Counted from the stretch's first letter, positions 43,929 through 56,737 are shown. The stretch is 64,000 nt of DNA from Deinandra increscens subsp. villosa (GCA_039602395.1 JBCNJP010000009.1:3149528-3213527); one strand, 5' to 3'. Notes: generated by a model not told the origin, from the letters alone. Numbers and translations are program-made.

Positions 43929-44990
43929 CAAACTTTGTGATGCGGGCCGCGAGAAAGAAAAAGGAATGGATTGGGCCGGTTCGGCCCAATTCGATACGGG
44001 CCGCGGGTCGGGTTTCCGGGTTCGGGGTTTTACTCGTCTAGTTGAGATGAACATTTGGTTAAATTTTCGGGTCAATCCGGATATTTTTGGGCTTATTGGG
44101 CTTACTGGGCCCAATAGGCTAAACGTTTGGAACATCGGCTAAGTCTTGACAACATAACACTTCTTTTAAGTTCGTAAAGCGTTTTAAGTTCATGAAATGA
44201 CTTAACAGTTTTGAATTGGTTTGATAAAATATGAAATGTCCAATTTTATATTAAATTTTCTTATTATTAAAATTCCATTAATAATAACATGTTATATTTA
44301 TAATTCATAGTTTCTCAACGTGAATTTTCATATCAGTTAATCGTTTACTTAATCACAGTAAATCAGGCTGCTTAAAACGGTAAATCACGTAATTATCTCA
44401 TAATGAAAAGTCAACAAAAGTCAACGGAGAGAGAGTTGACCTGATTTTTGGGCCGGTTGTCACACAATGACACAATGATCTGAACATTTTGACACAATGA
44501 CACAATGATGTGTTAAAATGTTCAGATCATTTTTCATATGATGCTAAAAACCGAACCGAAAGAGTATTTAATTTTATATATAGCAACACTATATATACTT
44601 TTGACACGACGACACAATGACACAATAATCTGAGCATTTTGATACAATGACACAATGACCTGAACATTGTGTCAAAATTCGAAAGAGTAAAAAAAATTCA
44701 TTTTTTATAAAGCAACACTATATGCGTTTTAAAGCTAAAAAAATGTCCGTTTTTATGGTGCAATTTTTTTTAAAAAATAATGGCGTACGTGAAAGTTATG
44801 AATGTTTAAAGAAAATGGGGGAAGTAGATAAAAAGTCAACAAAAGTGGCTAAGACTAAAATACCCCTCCTTCCTTTTTTACTAGATCAAGATCCAATGGC
44901 TAAAATTCCTTTTTATCCTTTTTACCCAAAACAAACTTTTCATTTGAATCTCTTCCTAAGTTTCGAATCTAGTTACTTTACCTTACTATA

Positions 44991-46005
44991 TTAACTTACT
45001 ATGTTAGTAACCCGTGTACTACACGGGTTGAATTTAGGTTTATAATATTAGCTAAATATAAAAAAAACGATTAAGAAATTTAGAAATTATAAATGACATA
45101 ATTAATTATAAAATATTAATTGATAATTTAAATACATTGAAGATGACAAATTCTTGATTTGTTTTCATAAAAATACTCAAATTATTGAGTAATTTATCAA
45201 ATCTATATTATGTTTGCCAATTTTTTTTTTAAAATGAAAATTCAATATGGTAATTAGTCTTAATTGGTAGTTTACTAAATTAATAATTGAATCTGGTTTT
45301 AACATGTTGCAGTGCTGATGTGACCACCTTAAAAAGAAGACATGTGGAAACTATTTTATTGCTTTATTAGGATTAAGATTTAAAGAACTTAGGAAATAAG
45401 TAATTGCCAATTGAACTAGAATAACATGTTGTATTATTGATGATTATAAATTGTCTTATAATAATATTATGTAGATACATTAAAAATTTGAAAATCAAAA
45501 TTATATTGTACGTTGCTTCTTATTTTTAATTATCACAAATATCGAAAATAATATATATCAAATAATAAACATATGAGTAAACTCGATAGTTAATAATTAA
45601 ATACTTATAAAGATTAGTGTTATTAACTAAATGGTTTCATTCACTTGACCACCGCCCAAAAACAGGCCTCTCAAAGGCCCAAAATTTAATTCTCGTCTAG
45701 GCCTCATTTTTTTTGAAGACCTCAAAGGTCGTCCCTGGTGAGCTCTCTTGGTGTCCTTGTATATGCTTGGTCACAAGTATTGGTGAAAAATCAAGTTGAA
45801 ACTCACCTTATAAGAATCCCAGAAAGATAAATTGTACAATTATTATAAGGATGTTTATATATACGTAAGTGATAAAACATTTTTTTTTTATCAAACATCA
45901 AATTAACAATTGAGTCACAAAACTTGAAACTAGAAGTGGTTCGCTTGTTTTTCATCTTTGCAACTCTCACTTGTGTTCTTTTGTTTCTCATTTATGTCTC
46001 TTTGC
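44991..46005. other. AT-rich intergenic stretch
   Basis: It includes a perfect short palindrome, aacccgtgta-c-tacacgggtt (45009-45029), of a kind common at ends of plant non-autonomous elements, and a caggcctctcaaaggccc segment (about 45665). No genes are seen. Confidence 0.45.
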
Positions 46006-47068
46006 TTTTTTTTTTCCGAACAGCAATTTATTAAAAACAGCCAAAAACCATAGCAAGGAGCTATGGAAGGCACAATACAAAGAAAGCAGAGAGCTTACAT
46101 ATTGAACTTTATCCAATTATCCCAGCTAATGTTACAAGACAAACAGTGGTTCGATAACCATAGAAAACTCCATGATTTTATCTCCAATAGCACTCTATGG
46201 ATCGAAGGGGATTTGTTGTTGAAGATGACTTCGTTGCGCTCATTCCAAATGCACCAGCAGCCCGCAAGAATGATGGTGTTAATCGCCTTATATCTGTCGC
46301 TATTTCTGCTCCCATTGTTGAGGATAAACAGCAGGTATTTAATCGGAAAAAGAATCAAGTCCGGGAGCCTGCACCATCTCGCGATAAGGTGCCACACCAC
46401 CCCGCAGAAAGAGCAACCTGAGAATAGATGATCGGCAGATTCAGCGGCCTCACCACAAAGAACGCAGTCTAGAGAGCCGATAGCTATATTGCTACGCAAC
46501 AATCCATCTTTGGTTGGGAGCCGGTTCAATAGAGCACGCCAGAAAAATAAGTTGACCTTAATTGGGACAGACCTGGGCCAAGTGAATTCCCAAACGGAGT
46601 CCATAACCTAAGGCTGGGCGGAGAGAAGTAGGGACCTGAGAGATTTGATCGAGAAGTTGCCATCGGGGGTTTCCACCCATCTCTAGTTGCCATTAGTGTG
46701 AACCAGGAGGTCCTGCAGGTTCAACCCTTGATTGTGCAGCTCGTTGACGGCTTTAGTGTTGGCTTTCCAGACCTTGTTAGCAGAAGGAAGGACCGGGAGA
46801 AATTGCTCCCTCATGGGTCTCGAGTGAATTGAAGCAATCACATAACGCCACAGACGGTTTTCCTCGGTTCTATATCGTCATGCGCATTTAGCCAGGCAGC
46901 TCCAGTTAAAAATAATTAAAGGATCCAAGCCTAGGCCCCCTTCTTCCTTTGGTTTCAGAACTTGATCACGAGAGACCCAATGGATTTTGTTCTTTTCATC
47001 ATCTCCTCCCCACAGAAAACGCAACCGCATCCTTTCAAGAAGATCCAACACTTTCTTCGGGGCCTTTT
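46006..47068 (-). pseudogene. LINE ORF2 C-terminal part (zf-RVT), truncated
   Basis: The minus strand encodes RRMRLRFLWGGDDEKNKIHWV-like RT thumb sequence (about 47050-46880), then a zf-RVT domain (VPIKVNLFFWRALLNRLPTKD...CVLCGEAAESADHLF, 46570-46420) and a CIWNERNEVIFN end. A T10 tract (46006-46015) marks the poly(A) tail. The piece between the two open stretches is out of frame. At 47068 the sequence is cut by the LTR of the Gypsy element; the missing 5' part is not seen in the window. Confidence 0.85.
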
Positions 47069-49053
47069 TGTGACGCCCACTCCCAGTCTTGGTTCTAGGA
47101 GGGGTCACGTGTCGGATTTACTCATGAACACATGGTACAACAGAGATAACTAAGCAGCGGAAATTAAAAACTTTTCATTTATATATATAACGAGTTACAA
47201 TAGTAAGGAAGATAATAACATAATCTATAACTAGATCTTATCTATAGCTATGCCAGTCTACTACCGAGTCATTCCTGATAGCTTGCCCATCTAATCTGCC
47301 TTTGCTAGAGCCCTTCCATTGCTACTTTAAACATCACCAATACCTGACATACATGCTTTAAAGGTCAGCTTACGCTGGTGAGTTCTAAGTATTTAAAACT
47401 TTTACCTTTTCTTGAAAGGTTTACCTCAAACATTTGGGCCTAACGACCCTTCTTTATAAACATTTATCAAGTATAAAACATATCAGAGTTATACCAAAAC
47501 ATTTAACCATTCATCATTTATCAGGTATAAGACATAACAGAATTATACCAAAACATTTAACCATTCATCCTTTATCAGGTATATAACAGAATTATACCAA
47601 AACATTTAACCATTCATTCTACTAAGCATTATCTATTGGAACCACGTTAGTCCCTCGGGCAACCGTCGCCACCCGAATACCTTTTTAAAGTAAGCAGCCG
47701 TCGCTACCCCGGAGAACCGTCATTCCCCGCTTCTGATTGTACAACCACAGTCTTCCTTCTTACATAGACAATATCCGCTTAGATTAAAACCTTTTCAACC
47801 TTTTCAAAAGTCCATTTAATAACCCTTGGTATTTGGACTCATTACCTTTTCAAAACCAGTCCATCACCCGTATATGGGAATAAGCGTTTCATAAATATAA
47901 TGTTATGGGTCTTGTACAACAAGGCTAATAAGATCATATTTACCCGACACTTATTCACATACATAGGCTTAGACCAAACATTCACATTTTCCATTTCTCA
48001 ATGCTTTATATAAAAGTTTTATCCTTTACATTACCCGTTTATTATAACCTTCACGAAAAGAGTAATAACAGGTAATAATAACTTTAAAACAGTTATAAGT
48101 ATTATAACTTTTTCACGTATGTGTATGAACACAAAACAAGTAAAGGTATCTCAAATACTTTTCAAGTAAACAGTTGAATATATATATCATTGCATGTATA
48201 TCAGGCCCGAAAATATTAAAACATTTAAAACATTTAAAAGTGGGCTCATAGAACTCACCTTATTCTCTTAAGCAGTTAATTCAGAGAAAACCTCCGCTAC
48301 GCCTTCCAATTAAACCTAATCGCGTATTATATGGCGTTAACGCAAGGTTTAATATAATAAACACTTCCTATGTTTATTTTAATACTTCATTATCTTAATA
48401 ATATTGAATTATTAAGTTCATTCCTTTTAAAAGGTCAAAATGACCAAAATACCCTTTGGGCCGTTATCCTTTTCTTTTGTTAATAATATGAAGACACGCA
48501 TTCCTATAAGTAAACGCTCACTCCGGGATCGCCCAGTGAGGGATGCCATTTCCCAGTTGGGATTTATGCGACACCCTCGCTTTTGCCAGAAACCCCAGTG
48601 TACAGGCGTTTACCCTTCCGGTCCGCGCGAACTTCTAATATCCGATTAACTCGGTATTTTAAATATTTTATCATTTATCCATTTTAACTTCATATATACT
48701 TATTATATATATAAACACAGTTCCATGTCAAAAATCAAGTCTCCATACCCTTCGGATTGTTTTATATTAAACAATCATATTCCGAAACCCTAATTTCCCG
48801 TTTTTCTTATTTCTTTATCAAAATCCATTTTCATTCAAAACTGACTTAGGGTATTATCCGTTATATCATTTTATAACATGCTTTAAAATTTCAAAGCTTA
48901 GTTCATTACCGTTTATTCGGGTTTGACAGAACAATGTCTAGAAAACCCTAATTTCTCATTTCAACACTTACATATATATATTAACATACTTTAAATATGT
49001 TTCATATATTAAATATTCTTTAACCAGATAATTACTTTATAATTATCATTAAC

Positions 49054-49088
<35 letters not shown>

Positions 49089-51122
49089 TATATATATATA
49101 TTTAATATTTAAATCTTTTCTTTTAATCAATTTTATATAAATAAAACAGATTAATAATTATATATATTTATTCGTTTTAAATATATATTTATATCATTTA
49201 TCCCGTTATATGATGATTTGATATAAACTTTAACTTAAATTATAATATTTGTAATAATAACAAATATTTAACGTGATTACCTCTTGACGGGTCGTGAAAC
49301 GAGTACAAAATAACCGAATAATAAAGTTGTCCGTTCTTAACAAACGAATAGTCCTTCCCGACTATTTTCTCACCACGAGCATTTCCCCGTTGTCGGTTTG
49401 TCGTTTGGACCTCGTTACGTCACCGAAACATCGCCCGAAAGTAAGGACGGGTTAACTCGACATCTCCTTTTCTAGCTCGAATCACGGCCGTCTACGACTT
49501 CCGGTAACAACCGCCAATCACCGACACCATTCACCACTATCCTGGTAGTCCATCGACGTTACCGCCACTCCCCGCCGTCAACCGTTCGTCACCGAGTGTC
49601 ACTCCGAATATCACCAAATAACAACCCCCACATGAAATGACAACTTATCATCTTCACCGCCGGTTGGACGAGTAGGTCGTCGGAGCTGTGTTCACCGATG
49701 GGGGTGGGTTGCTGAGTTCGTCAGGTTCGCCGGAGGGTGCTGTCGCCAGAGCTTAACGGCAGGAGGTCGCCCGTTCGGTGGAATCACCGGGAAAACGAAG
49801 AGTACGAGGGAGGAGGAGCATGCTAGGTTTTCGTTCTTGCTGGAAACAGTCGGATGAGAGGGAGCAGGGGTGTCGCCGGTTTCTGGTTGCTGCAGTCGGC
49901 GGTTGCAGGTCGCCAGTTAGGTGACGGGTAGGGAGGTCGTCGGCTCGATCGGTGGAGAGGGAGAGTGACGGGGTTTAGCTGGCCGCCGTGGGTCGCCGTT
50001 ATGAGACAGATCACCGGCAAAAAGGTCGCCGGTCGCCGGCTTTAAGCGGAAGAGGGGCGGTGGGTGTTTGCCGGAAAAGCGAATAGAAGAGGGGGAGAGG
50101 GGCTAAGGCCGTACTTCTCTCTTTCTTATTTGTTTTCTACTTTTCGATTCATTTGTCGTGTACTGCTTTTGAATTGAGATTGAGATTTGTGTGTGTTGAA
50201 AGTTCATACAATGTTTCTATATTTATACTACAATTTTCATGAATAGAATTGCTCCACGTAAACCGCTGAGTATTAATTTTGAATGATGAATCATAGAAAC
50301 AATTTGACAGATAATATAGACGTGAAGTAAGGAGCAAGTCAATTTAATAGGGTAGAATATTTAATGAGTGGGTATTATACTCGTATTCTTAAACCCGTAA
50401 AATAATATAATATTTTATGAACGGTTTATAAAAATTCCCGAACACTTAAAATATTACGGGGGTCCAATAAATATAATTGTTATATTTATTCTTCGGTTAA
50501 AAACGTCAACCGGTGAACATTCAGTTATTATGCGGTAGAAAGCGCGTCTAATTTGTGTTGCGATCTCGGCCGTTTCACAGACCGAATACGTCTTCTCGAC
50601 TGAAATTCTTTATAGATATTATAATAAGTATTTATACTTTGCCGAGGCGTTATAATCATCTCGAACGGCTAACCGAATTGATTTCGGTTATTATCGCGTA
50701 ACAGCAACGCTTACCGATTCCACTGTTTTTCTTGCCGAACACCGCAATTATATTTTATATCGATTACAAATCAAGTATTTAGCAATACCTAATGTTCTAC
50801 TTTCGCCTCGGTGTTATTTTAGTGACGTTTGTGCTTAATTATGGTTTATTACAAACCGGGCCCAAATCACTATTTTGCATTTTCCCGCTTTGTCATAACT
50901 CGGATTTGAGATCCGTCTGCGCCCATAATCTTTATTTTCCGTTATCTATCATATTCTATAAATTTGTCTCTTGACGTTTCCTCGAATGTCGTGTCGAATA
51001 TTCGTACGCGAATCGTGGTGTTTCTCTATTCTACATATATATATTATATCACATGCATTTCAGCTATTTAACAAATATAGCACACGTATATAATTTAAGT
51101 CATAAAATTTTGGGGTGTTACA
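47069..51122 (-). repeat. Long 3' LTR of a decayed Gypsy element
   Basis: 4054 bp with tgtgacgccc...gggtgttaca boundaries on the + strand; in element orientation it starts tgtaacacccc. A polypurine tract lies directly beyond 51122, which sets the orientation as minus. It contains an AT microsatellite (about 49057-49086) and a GC-rich tcgccgg-repeat zone (49660-50060), probably near the transcript start. The 5' LTR is not in the window. Confidence 0.85.
49057..49086. repeat. (TA)n microsatellite
   Basis: About 14 consecutive TA repeats followed by tg and further TA-rich sequence. Confidence 0.9.
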
Positions 51123-54100
51123 ACTCTACCCCCCTTAAAAAGGTTTCGTCCTCGAAACTTGCTCAAACTGTGATTTAACTCACAATGAGTTCATTACCTT
51201 TTCATCTTTCTTTCCTTTCCCGGATTAATCCGGAAACTTTTCTATGCATCTAATGCATCCATCTCATATGAACCGCTTGGTTCCTAGGCTACGATTTTAA
51301 CATCGTAACGAACTTTCTATGACAATCTGTCATTTACCTCTATTATCTATAAGGTAATGCTTTAACTATTCTATTCACAAAATCATGTTCACAATTAGAA
51401 TGTGAACCGCATTTCTATAACTGTTGCTAGTACTTTTAGGAATGAATTCCTAATGAACAGTCTAGCTAACGATTTGGGAGAATACGACTCTCAAAACAAA
51501 TGAACTCTTTCTTTTATCAGTCACACATTATCTAGGTGGTGTCATAACTCTTTAGCTATATAGGGTAGCCTGATTATGAATCCCACCGGAATTTGCTTCG
51601 AATTTCCTAAAGTGAAATTTATCGCGAAGCTTATGTCATTCTGCTTTAACCTTCTGCGTACGGTAAACATTTACCCGTATGCTAAAAGATTTGAACTTCT
51701 CTTCTGGACATCAACAGTCCCTCAGTCACTTGTTAGTAAGTGATATATATTCATGAATGCTACTTATTCGTTTTCCACAGTGGCCCGTAATATCTACCTG
51801 CACGAGACTAATTCTAGTGCCACTTCTGGTTGTACCTTAGGTGTATATATATAGGATGTACCAGCGGCGTATCCACCACACCCTGGATACAACTAGAGGC
51901 GTACTATTACTAGTCTGGTGTAGGGCGATATTACTATTCTAACCACAACAAAATCAGTATAATTCATGACTATCTATTACTTACTTAATAACTAATTTGG
52001 ACATTCTGCATACAACCTCGTTTGGTGTTTGCATTTCTTGAGTGTAAACACTTTTGCTGCAAATTTCCCTTTTCCATTAGGCCTAATCGGTAATGATCGT
52101 ACCGATGCCCAAGTTAATTTGTTCATTACTTCATTTTATGCCTGCTACTAATTAGGATTACAAAAGGACTTGACATCTTCTTAGTCAACCTAATGGCGTT
52201 ACATCATTGGAAAGTCTTGGCAGCTTCCAACGTATTACTGTTTATGTTTCGAAAAGATCTATTACGTCGATCATATAAACTTCCTACGTATAGCATTCCT
52301 CTCTTTCATTCTTCTCCATTCCTTGAAAACTTTAGAACGTTATTTGTCAGCATGCTCAGTTACGAGATTTCTGGGTTTGAAGGAGTGTTCGTCATTCCAA
52401 TCAACACTACTAATCACTTGTAATGATTATTTTGCTTCCGAAAAGCCTTTCTCTTACAGTTTCATTCTTACTCCTTTAGCTGGTGCTAATCTGATCTCAG
52501 ATCATCTTTGGGGAATCGTCTTGCTCCTTGTAGTTGTTTGAATAGTTTGTTGATCCTTAACAAAGGATATCTACTTCTCACTGGTAGCTTCTTTATCGTC
52601 TTGCAGTCTATGCATATCCTTGGCTTCCGTCTTTCGTCTTGAAATTGCTGGAGTATCCTAAGGCGATATATTTGGTCTAAAGAAATCTTCTTGCTTCTGT
52701 TGGGGATATCTGGCACAATGCTTACTGCTTCTGGCGTTGTTGCTTCGGGCGTTGCTTTTGGTGTCGAGTTGATTTTTGGAACTTCATTTCTTCATCAATC
52801 GAGCTGCTCTTTGGATTCTCTGAATGATTCGTTTGGAATTTGATATGTTACTGGTACGTTCTTCAGCTTCTTGGTCTTGCCTCCGAGTCAATGGCATACG
52901 TTGAGTATGACTGACCTCTTGACCCATATACTTCCACGTTTCGTAATCTTTACTGCCAAGCCATCACGATCCTTGCATATGAAGTTGAATCTTCCTTCGG
53001 TTACAGATGAGTTACGCGTAGCATCTCGCGAGTCAATTCATTCAACGTCTAATTTATCTATCGTTATCTCTAGCTTTGACATTGATCTTAAGAAGAACAT
53101 TTGTCAAATACTGATCATTTACTCGCATCGTTGTAATACACTGTGTGACAATTCCTAATATCGAATTCAAACCTCTAAGTTTGCCATTACTGCTAATTTC
53201 GAATCGTCAGGCTCGTCTGCTCATCAACATTCGTCTTGAGGTCATTTATCTTGACGTCTTTGCATTTGTCCTAAGGAAGACGTAATCTTAAGCTTTCTAA
53301 GGTAGCTTGACTACGGGATTCCTTGACAATGTTTTTCCTCTCCTTATGTTGGAATTCTTCTTTGTGTAGCTCATCCAATCATTGCGTGCTTTCATCCTGC
53401 CATTTAAAGAAACAACATCCCTTAGGACGTAAGTTCTTTTTGGCCTACTCTGGATCTCCATACTCCTAAGCTTGTGGATTCCCGATCCATCTTGTGGTAA
53501 CCTTCGTCATTCCTCTTTGGGTCATCCTTAACTTCAAACTGCTAGTTTCTGCTTCGAGCCTTCCGGCCAATCACTTATAGTGATGGTCTTCTTGAAGGTA
53601 GCAACGTAGCTTGGAACGTCGTTTCCACTATTCTCGTCATAGCAATTCTCATTTCTACTTTACCGTGACAACGTCTATCACGTCTATGATTTCCTTGCTT
53701 AGGGTGACATCCTAGGCTTGTCTACACCTCTTTTCATCTTCAACGGTTACTGAGTTCTCCAATGCAATTCTTATGATGACGTTTCTCACACATCTGGCAT
53801 ATCGGCCTTCTTTGTTCAGAAGCTCCCTTAGCCTTCTTGTGGAATTCGTCGTCATTGTCTTCAAAATATTTTTCATCCTCGTACCGTTTCCGTTTACCTT
53901 TCATCGAGAGTCTATTTCTACCAATGGATTCCTCGGGACTAGCTCTACTAGTGGTCGCTTTATTGGACATTCTTCTCGTCAAAGCTTCCGGAAATTTATT
54001 AACAATCGATAGTAACGTAACCTTCAATGCTTCCGCCATTATTTCTAACATAACGACTTTCATTTCTTTGCTGAAGGTATTCGTCTTTAGTGACATCAGA

Positions 54101-54241
54101 TTTCGTATCGGATGTCCTATTCGCATTCCTATCATGACTATTGTTTTGGTCAAAAACTGCCTAAGCAATTAGTTGATCAAACTTTGTAAGTGAGGTAGCG
54201 TGTTTGATGTAAAATAAAGATGAAAATGTAATTGTTCAGAT
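51123..54241 (-). pseudogene. Decayed Gypsy internal region
   Basis: In minus orientation a gag remnant (54168-53740) contains CQMCEKRHHKNC, a retroviral-type zinc knuckle after a Lys-rich stretch. An RT remnant (52716-52486) carries SRYPLLRINKLFKQLQGARRF and a broken DDLRS motif. A polypurine tract (aaggggggtagag, minus strand, 51124-51137) borders the 3' LTR. Between these the coding sequence is shredded and shorter than a full pol, indicating deletions. The upstream end of gag meets the Tat LTR at about 54242, so the Tat element probably inserted into it. Confidence 0.75.
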
Positions 54242-54722
54242 TGACACGAGGATGTAACGAGGGAAAATCCAGGAATCCTTGAGTATCCTCAAGGAGCCTA
54301 GCAAAAAACCTCGGGGGGCCGGTTCAAAGTACCTGCCTCCTAAAACTTTTATATGATGAAAGTATTTAGTACAGATGAAATGAGCTCGTATTCTAAGTGT
54401 TACAGAGAGTTTTGATAGCGAGTATCGTGTGTTGTGTGTAAGCCTAGAGCTCTGTTTAAATACGAAATACATAGCAACAAACTTTCCTAAGAAATAGCAA
54501 CTAAGTCCACGTTCGCCAACTAGCCGTTTGAATCCCAACCGACCCATGATTCTGTTGATAGACCGAGTCTTTAGGACACGTGATGAATGACCAAGTCAAC
54601 CTGCGAGTAACAAACAATAGAGAAGCAACCGTTAGTAAGTAAATATTATTCAGGATCCTTACCATGAAGTGCCTACGAGCTGATGCGAGCTGCTTATCGT
54701 CTCCTGAATTCTAGTACCAACA
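54242..54722 (-). repeat. Tat 3' LTR (about 480 bp)
   Basis: In element orientation it begins tgttggtactag (54722 leftwards) right after a purine-rich tract and ends about cctcgtgtca (54242). The right boundary is well set by the polypurine tract. The left boundary is estimated, because the partner LTR is not in the window and no TSD was recognised. Confidence 0.6.
54455..54462 (-). promoter_or_regulatory. TATA box in the Tat LTR
   Basis: The minus strand reads cgtatttaaacagagc, followed by a C/A-rich acacacaacacacg start-like region 25-35 nt downstream. Confidence 0.5.
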
Positions 54723-54738
54723 ATTGCCCCCAAATTTT
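54723..54738 (-). promoter_or_regulatory. Tat polypurine tract
   Basis: The minus strand aaatttgggggcaat directly precedes tgttgg at the LTR start. Confidence 0.65.
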
Positions 54739-54864
54739 TGGCAGTTGGCGCATGCGAGACAGCTGTCGAAAATTTGAATTCGTGGCTTATCGCTAAGTAA
54801 CTATGATTTGACGGGGAGTAATTAGTCTCAACTTCCCAGGCGAAGTTCCCGTTAGATTATCCCT

Positions 54865-54871
54865 TTATAAT
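54865..54871 (+). promoter_or_regulatory. TATA-like box of the antisense gene
   Basis: ccctttataatcttc lies 111-117 nt upstream of the ATG at 54982, inside the element and just beyond the LTR. Sequence around 54895 (cattcttcacc) is a plausible start. This suggests the antisense gene has its own promoter. Confidence 0.45.
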
Positions 54872-54981
54872 CTTCTCACCATTTTCATTCTTCACCACAT
54901 CTTCTTCTCGGCGAAACCCTAGAGCTCCTTGCGTCTCCTCCAGGTTAGTTTCTTGTTCCCCCCTTCTTGTTTTCTCTGAGC

Positions 54982-56737
54982 ATGGGGAAAAATCCAGCGC
55001 AGTCATCGGCCACGGTCTCCGACCAAGTGGCCGACGAGTTTACTGACCAAGGTCTCCTCCCGGCGACGGCGGAGGAAACTTGTAATTTTGACGATCGCAA
55101 GATCGCAATGTTGAAACGATCCTCTTGTTTCCCCGCTGGAGCTGAAATTCGTCCATTTGACCCTTCTTTGAAAGCCGACCATATCTCCGACGACTGGGTT
55201 TGTTTCTTGAACTACCCTTTTCTTCTTGGCATGACATTTCCGTTTCCGACCCTGGTGAACGAGTTCTTTTCCGTCACCGGTCTTGCTTACTCCCAAGTTA
55301 TGCCAATGGTGTGGCGAATTCTGTTCTCTCTTGAAAATTTGAACCAGTCCCATAATCTGAACATCGGAGTTGCTGAGATTTGTAAAATTTACCGGTTGGC
55401 CACTCACGGTAACAGTAGATTCGTCTTGAAAATTCGAACTGGAGAAGCTCCGATGATTCCCAGGGTCTCTCACAACGATCACGATTGGAGGCGTCAATAC
55501 TTTTTTGTAAAAAGAAGTAGCCTTATCGGGTGCAAGAACCTTCCTACCCAGTGGGTCGTTAAGGGTAGGAAGAGTTATCCTGATATTCAAAATTTGTATC
55601 TTTCCCAATTTCTTTTACTAATGCACTTGTTTCTTTTTTGTTTCCGCAGCTCCCAAGTTTGAAGCTCTGATCAAGCCGACCAAGGAATCTGCCAAGAAGC
55701 TCAAGAATCTCTACAGCATCCCCGTAACAGAAAGAAGTTGTTTGCCAGAAGACGCCTCAAGTGCCCAATCCGTTTCTCAACAATCTCCCAATCCTTCAAG
55801 AACCATGTCTGCAGGTATGTACAGAAACTTACTTTTGCTTTCGGTTTCGAGTTGAAGACTAATTCTTTGTCATTTGTGATGAAGCTCCAGGTTCAGCTTC
55901 CAATTTCTCCTTCAAAGACCTCAAGTCCCTGATTGCCAAAAAGGAAAAGATTGAGGAAACCACCAGCAAACCGCCTCCAGAAGCTCCCAAATCCCGTCCT
56001 CCCAGCACTCGATCCAAGACGTCCTCTGCCAAAAAACGCAAGGCTCCAGACTCTGTGATTAATGTTGACATGTTTGATGATCTGCCTCCAGTTGCAGCGG
56101 CTAACCAGCTGCTCTCTCTGCAAGTTGTCATGAACATTGTAAGTATTGTTCATTAGTGGTGAAGTATGAAAAAATTATAGTTAGAATACTTCCCTTAGCG
56201 ATTCTGATATGTTCTGTTCTGATTCAGGGTATCGACAAGCTGAGCCATGAGGTGATCGAACTGGAGGGTAAGGTGGAGGCAGCTGAGCAGAAGCTCGAGG
56301 CTTCTGAGCTCAAACTTGATGAAGCCTTGCTCCGTCTTGAGAGGATGTCTAAAGTGGCTGCCAACAACAATCGTCAATATGAGAAGCTGCTCAAAGAGAA
56401 AGACATCGCAGCTGCTGAAGCCCTCAAGATTGCCGGTCAGAATGCCAAATCCTCGGCGGCCATCAGCGTGCTTGAATGCATGATCGAGATGGCCACAGCT
56501 GCTCAGGCTGATGGGTTCAAACCGGAGAGCTGGCCGATCAACGAGTGGAAAGAGAGCCTCGAGGGTCTGAACGCCAAGATGGGCAAAGCTGATGGAGATG
56601 TTTCTGAGAAGGCTGAGCTGGAGGTTCCGTTGGCTGGGAAAGAGGTTGGTGAGAAGGACAAAGGCAAGGGCAAGGAGGTGAAGCAGGCGGAAGCTGCTGG
56701 TGATAAGCTGGGCGATGAGGACGATGCAACGGTCTGA
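54982..56737 (+). CDS. Antisense four-exon gene of the Tat element (gypsy-type 'putative transposase' family)
   Basis: Exons 54982-55564, 55650-55814, 55885-56138 and 56228-56737 join in phase to 503 codons. All three introns (85, 70 and 89 nt) are GT-AG: gtagga...ccgcag, gtatgt...gatgaag, gtaagt...attcag. Residues about 75-195 (LNYPFLLGMTFPFPTLVNEF, YSQVMPMVWRIL, QYFFVKR) resemble the plant family annotated as putative gypsy-type transposon protein (PF04195-like, from memory). A serine/lysine-rich region has a KKRK nuclear-signal-like motif (about 299-302). Exon 4 starts with an obvious coiled coil (about 338-400, LEGKVEAAEQKLEASELKL) and ends in an acidic/lysine tail. It lies between integrase and 3' LTR, opposite to pol. 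Tat relatives are known to carry extra ORFs here, sometimes antisense; the function is unknown and no transposase catalytic motif is visible. Confidence 0.82.

Larger units (their letters stand above)
40737..44464 (-). mobile_element. Solo LTR of a second long-LTR Gypsy family
   Basis: 3728 bp with tgtcacacccc...ggttgtcaca ends and a perfect 5-bp TSD, caatg (40732-40736, 44465-44469). No PBS, polypurine tract or coding region lies inside, so it is a solo LTR in minus orientation. Towards its transcriptional start it contains five palindromic gggccgaagccc units (43774-43928), and a possible TATA on the minus strand near 43455-43465. A hairpin array lies at 42672-42865. It is inserted in the foldback-like element. 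Confidence 0.88.
39240..44990. mobile_element. Foldback-like element with long inverted ends
   Basis: 39240-39580 is matched in reverse complement by about 44675-44975, with motifs such as tcataactcttagatacg, ttacaccataaaaacg and tttttactctttcg in the same order. Inward of each arm lie several copies of tgttcagatcattgtgtca (39577-39690 and, inverted, 44465-44690). The interior has been displaced by a hAT-like element and a solo LTR. No transposase and no certain TSD. Confidence 0.7.

Noticed and set aside
44722..44994. 90-codon + frame
   Set aside because: Lies in the right arm of the foldback element, AT-rich, with no domain.
48440..48649. 69-codon + frame
   Set aside because: Inside the 4-kb Gypsy LTR, no domain; LTRs of this type rarely encode protein.
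54237..54241. TSD of the Tat element
   Set aside because: The other end is outside the window, so no duplication can be tested.
55003..55608. 201-codon minus frame opposite exon 1 of the antisense Tat gene
   Set aside because: The + strand has splice-compatible exons and a recognisable domain; the minus frame has neither, so it is a shadow.
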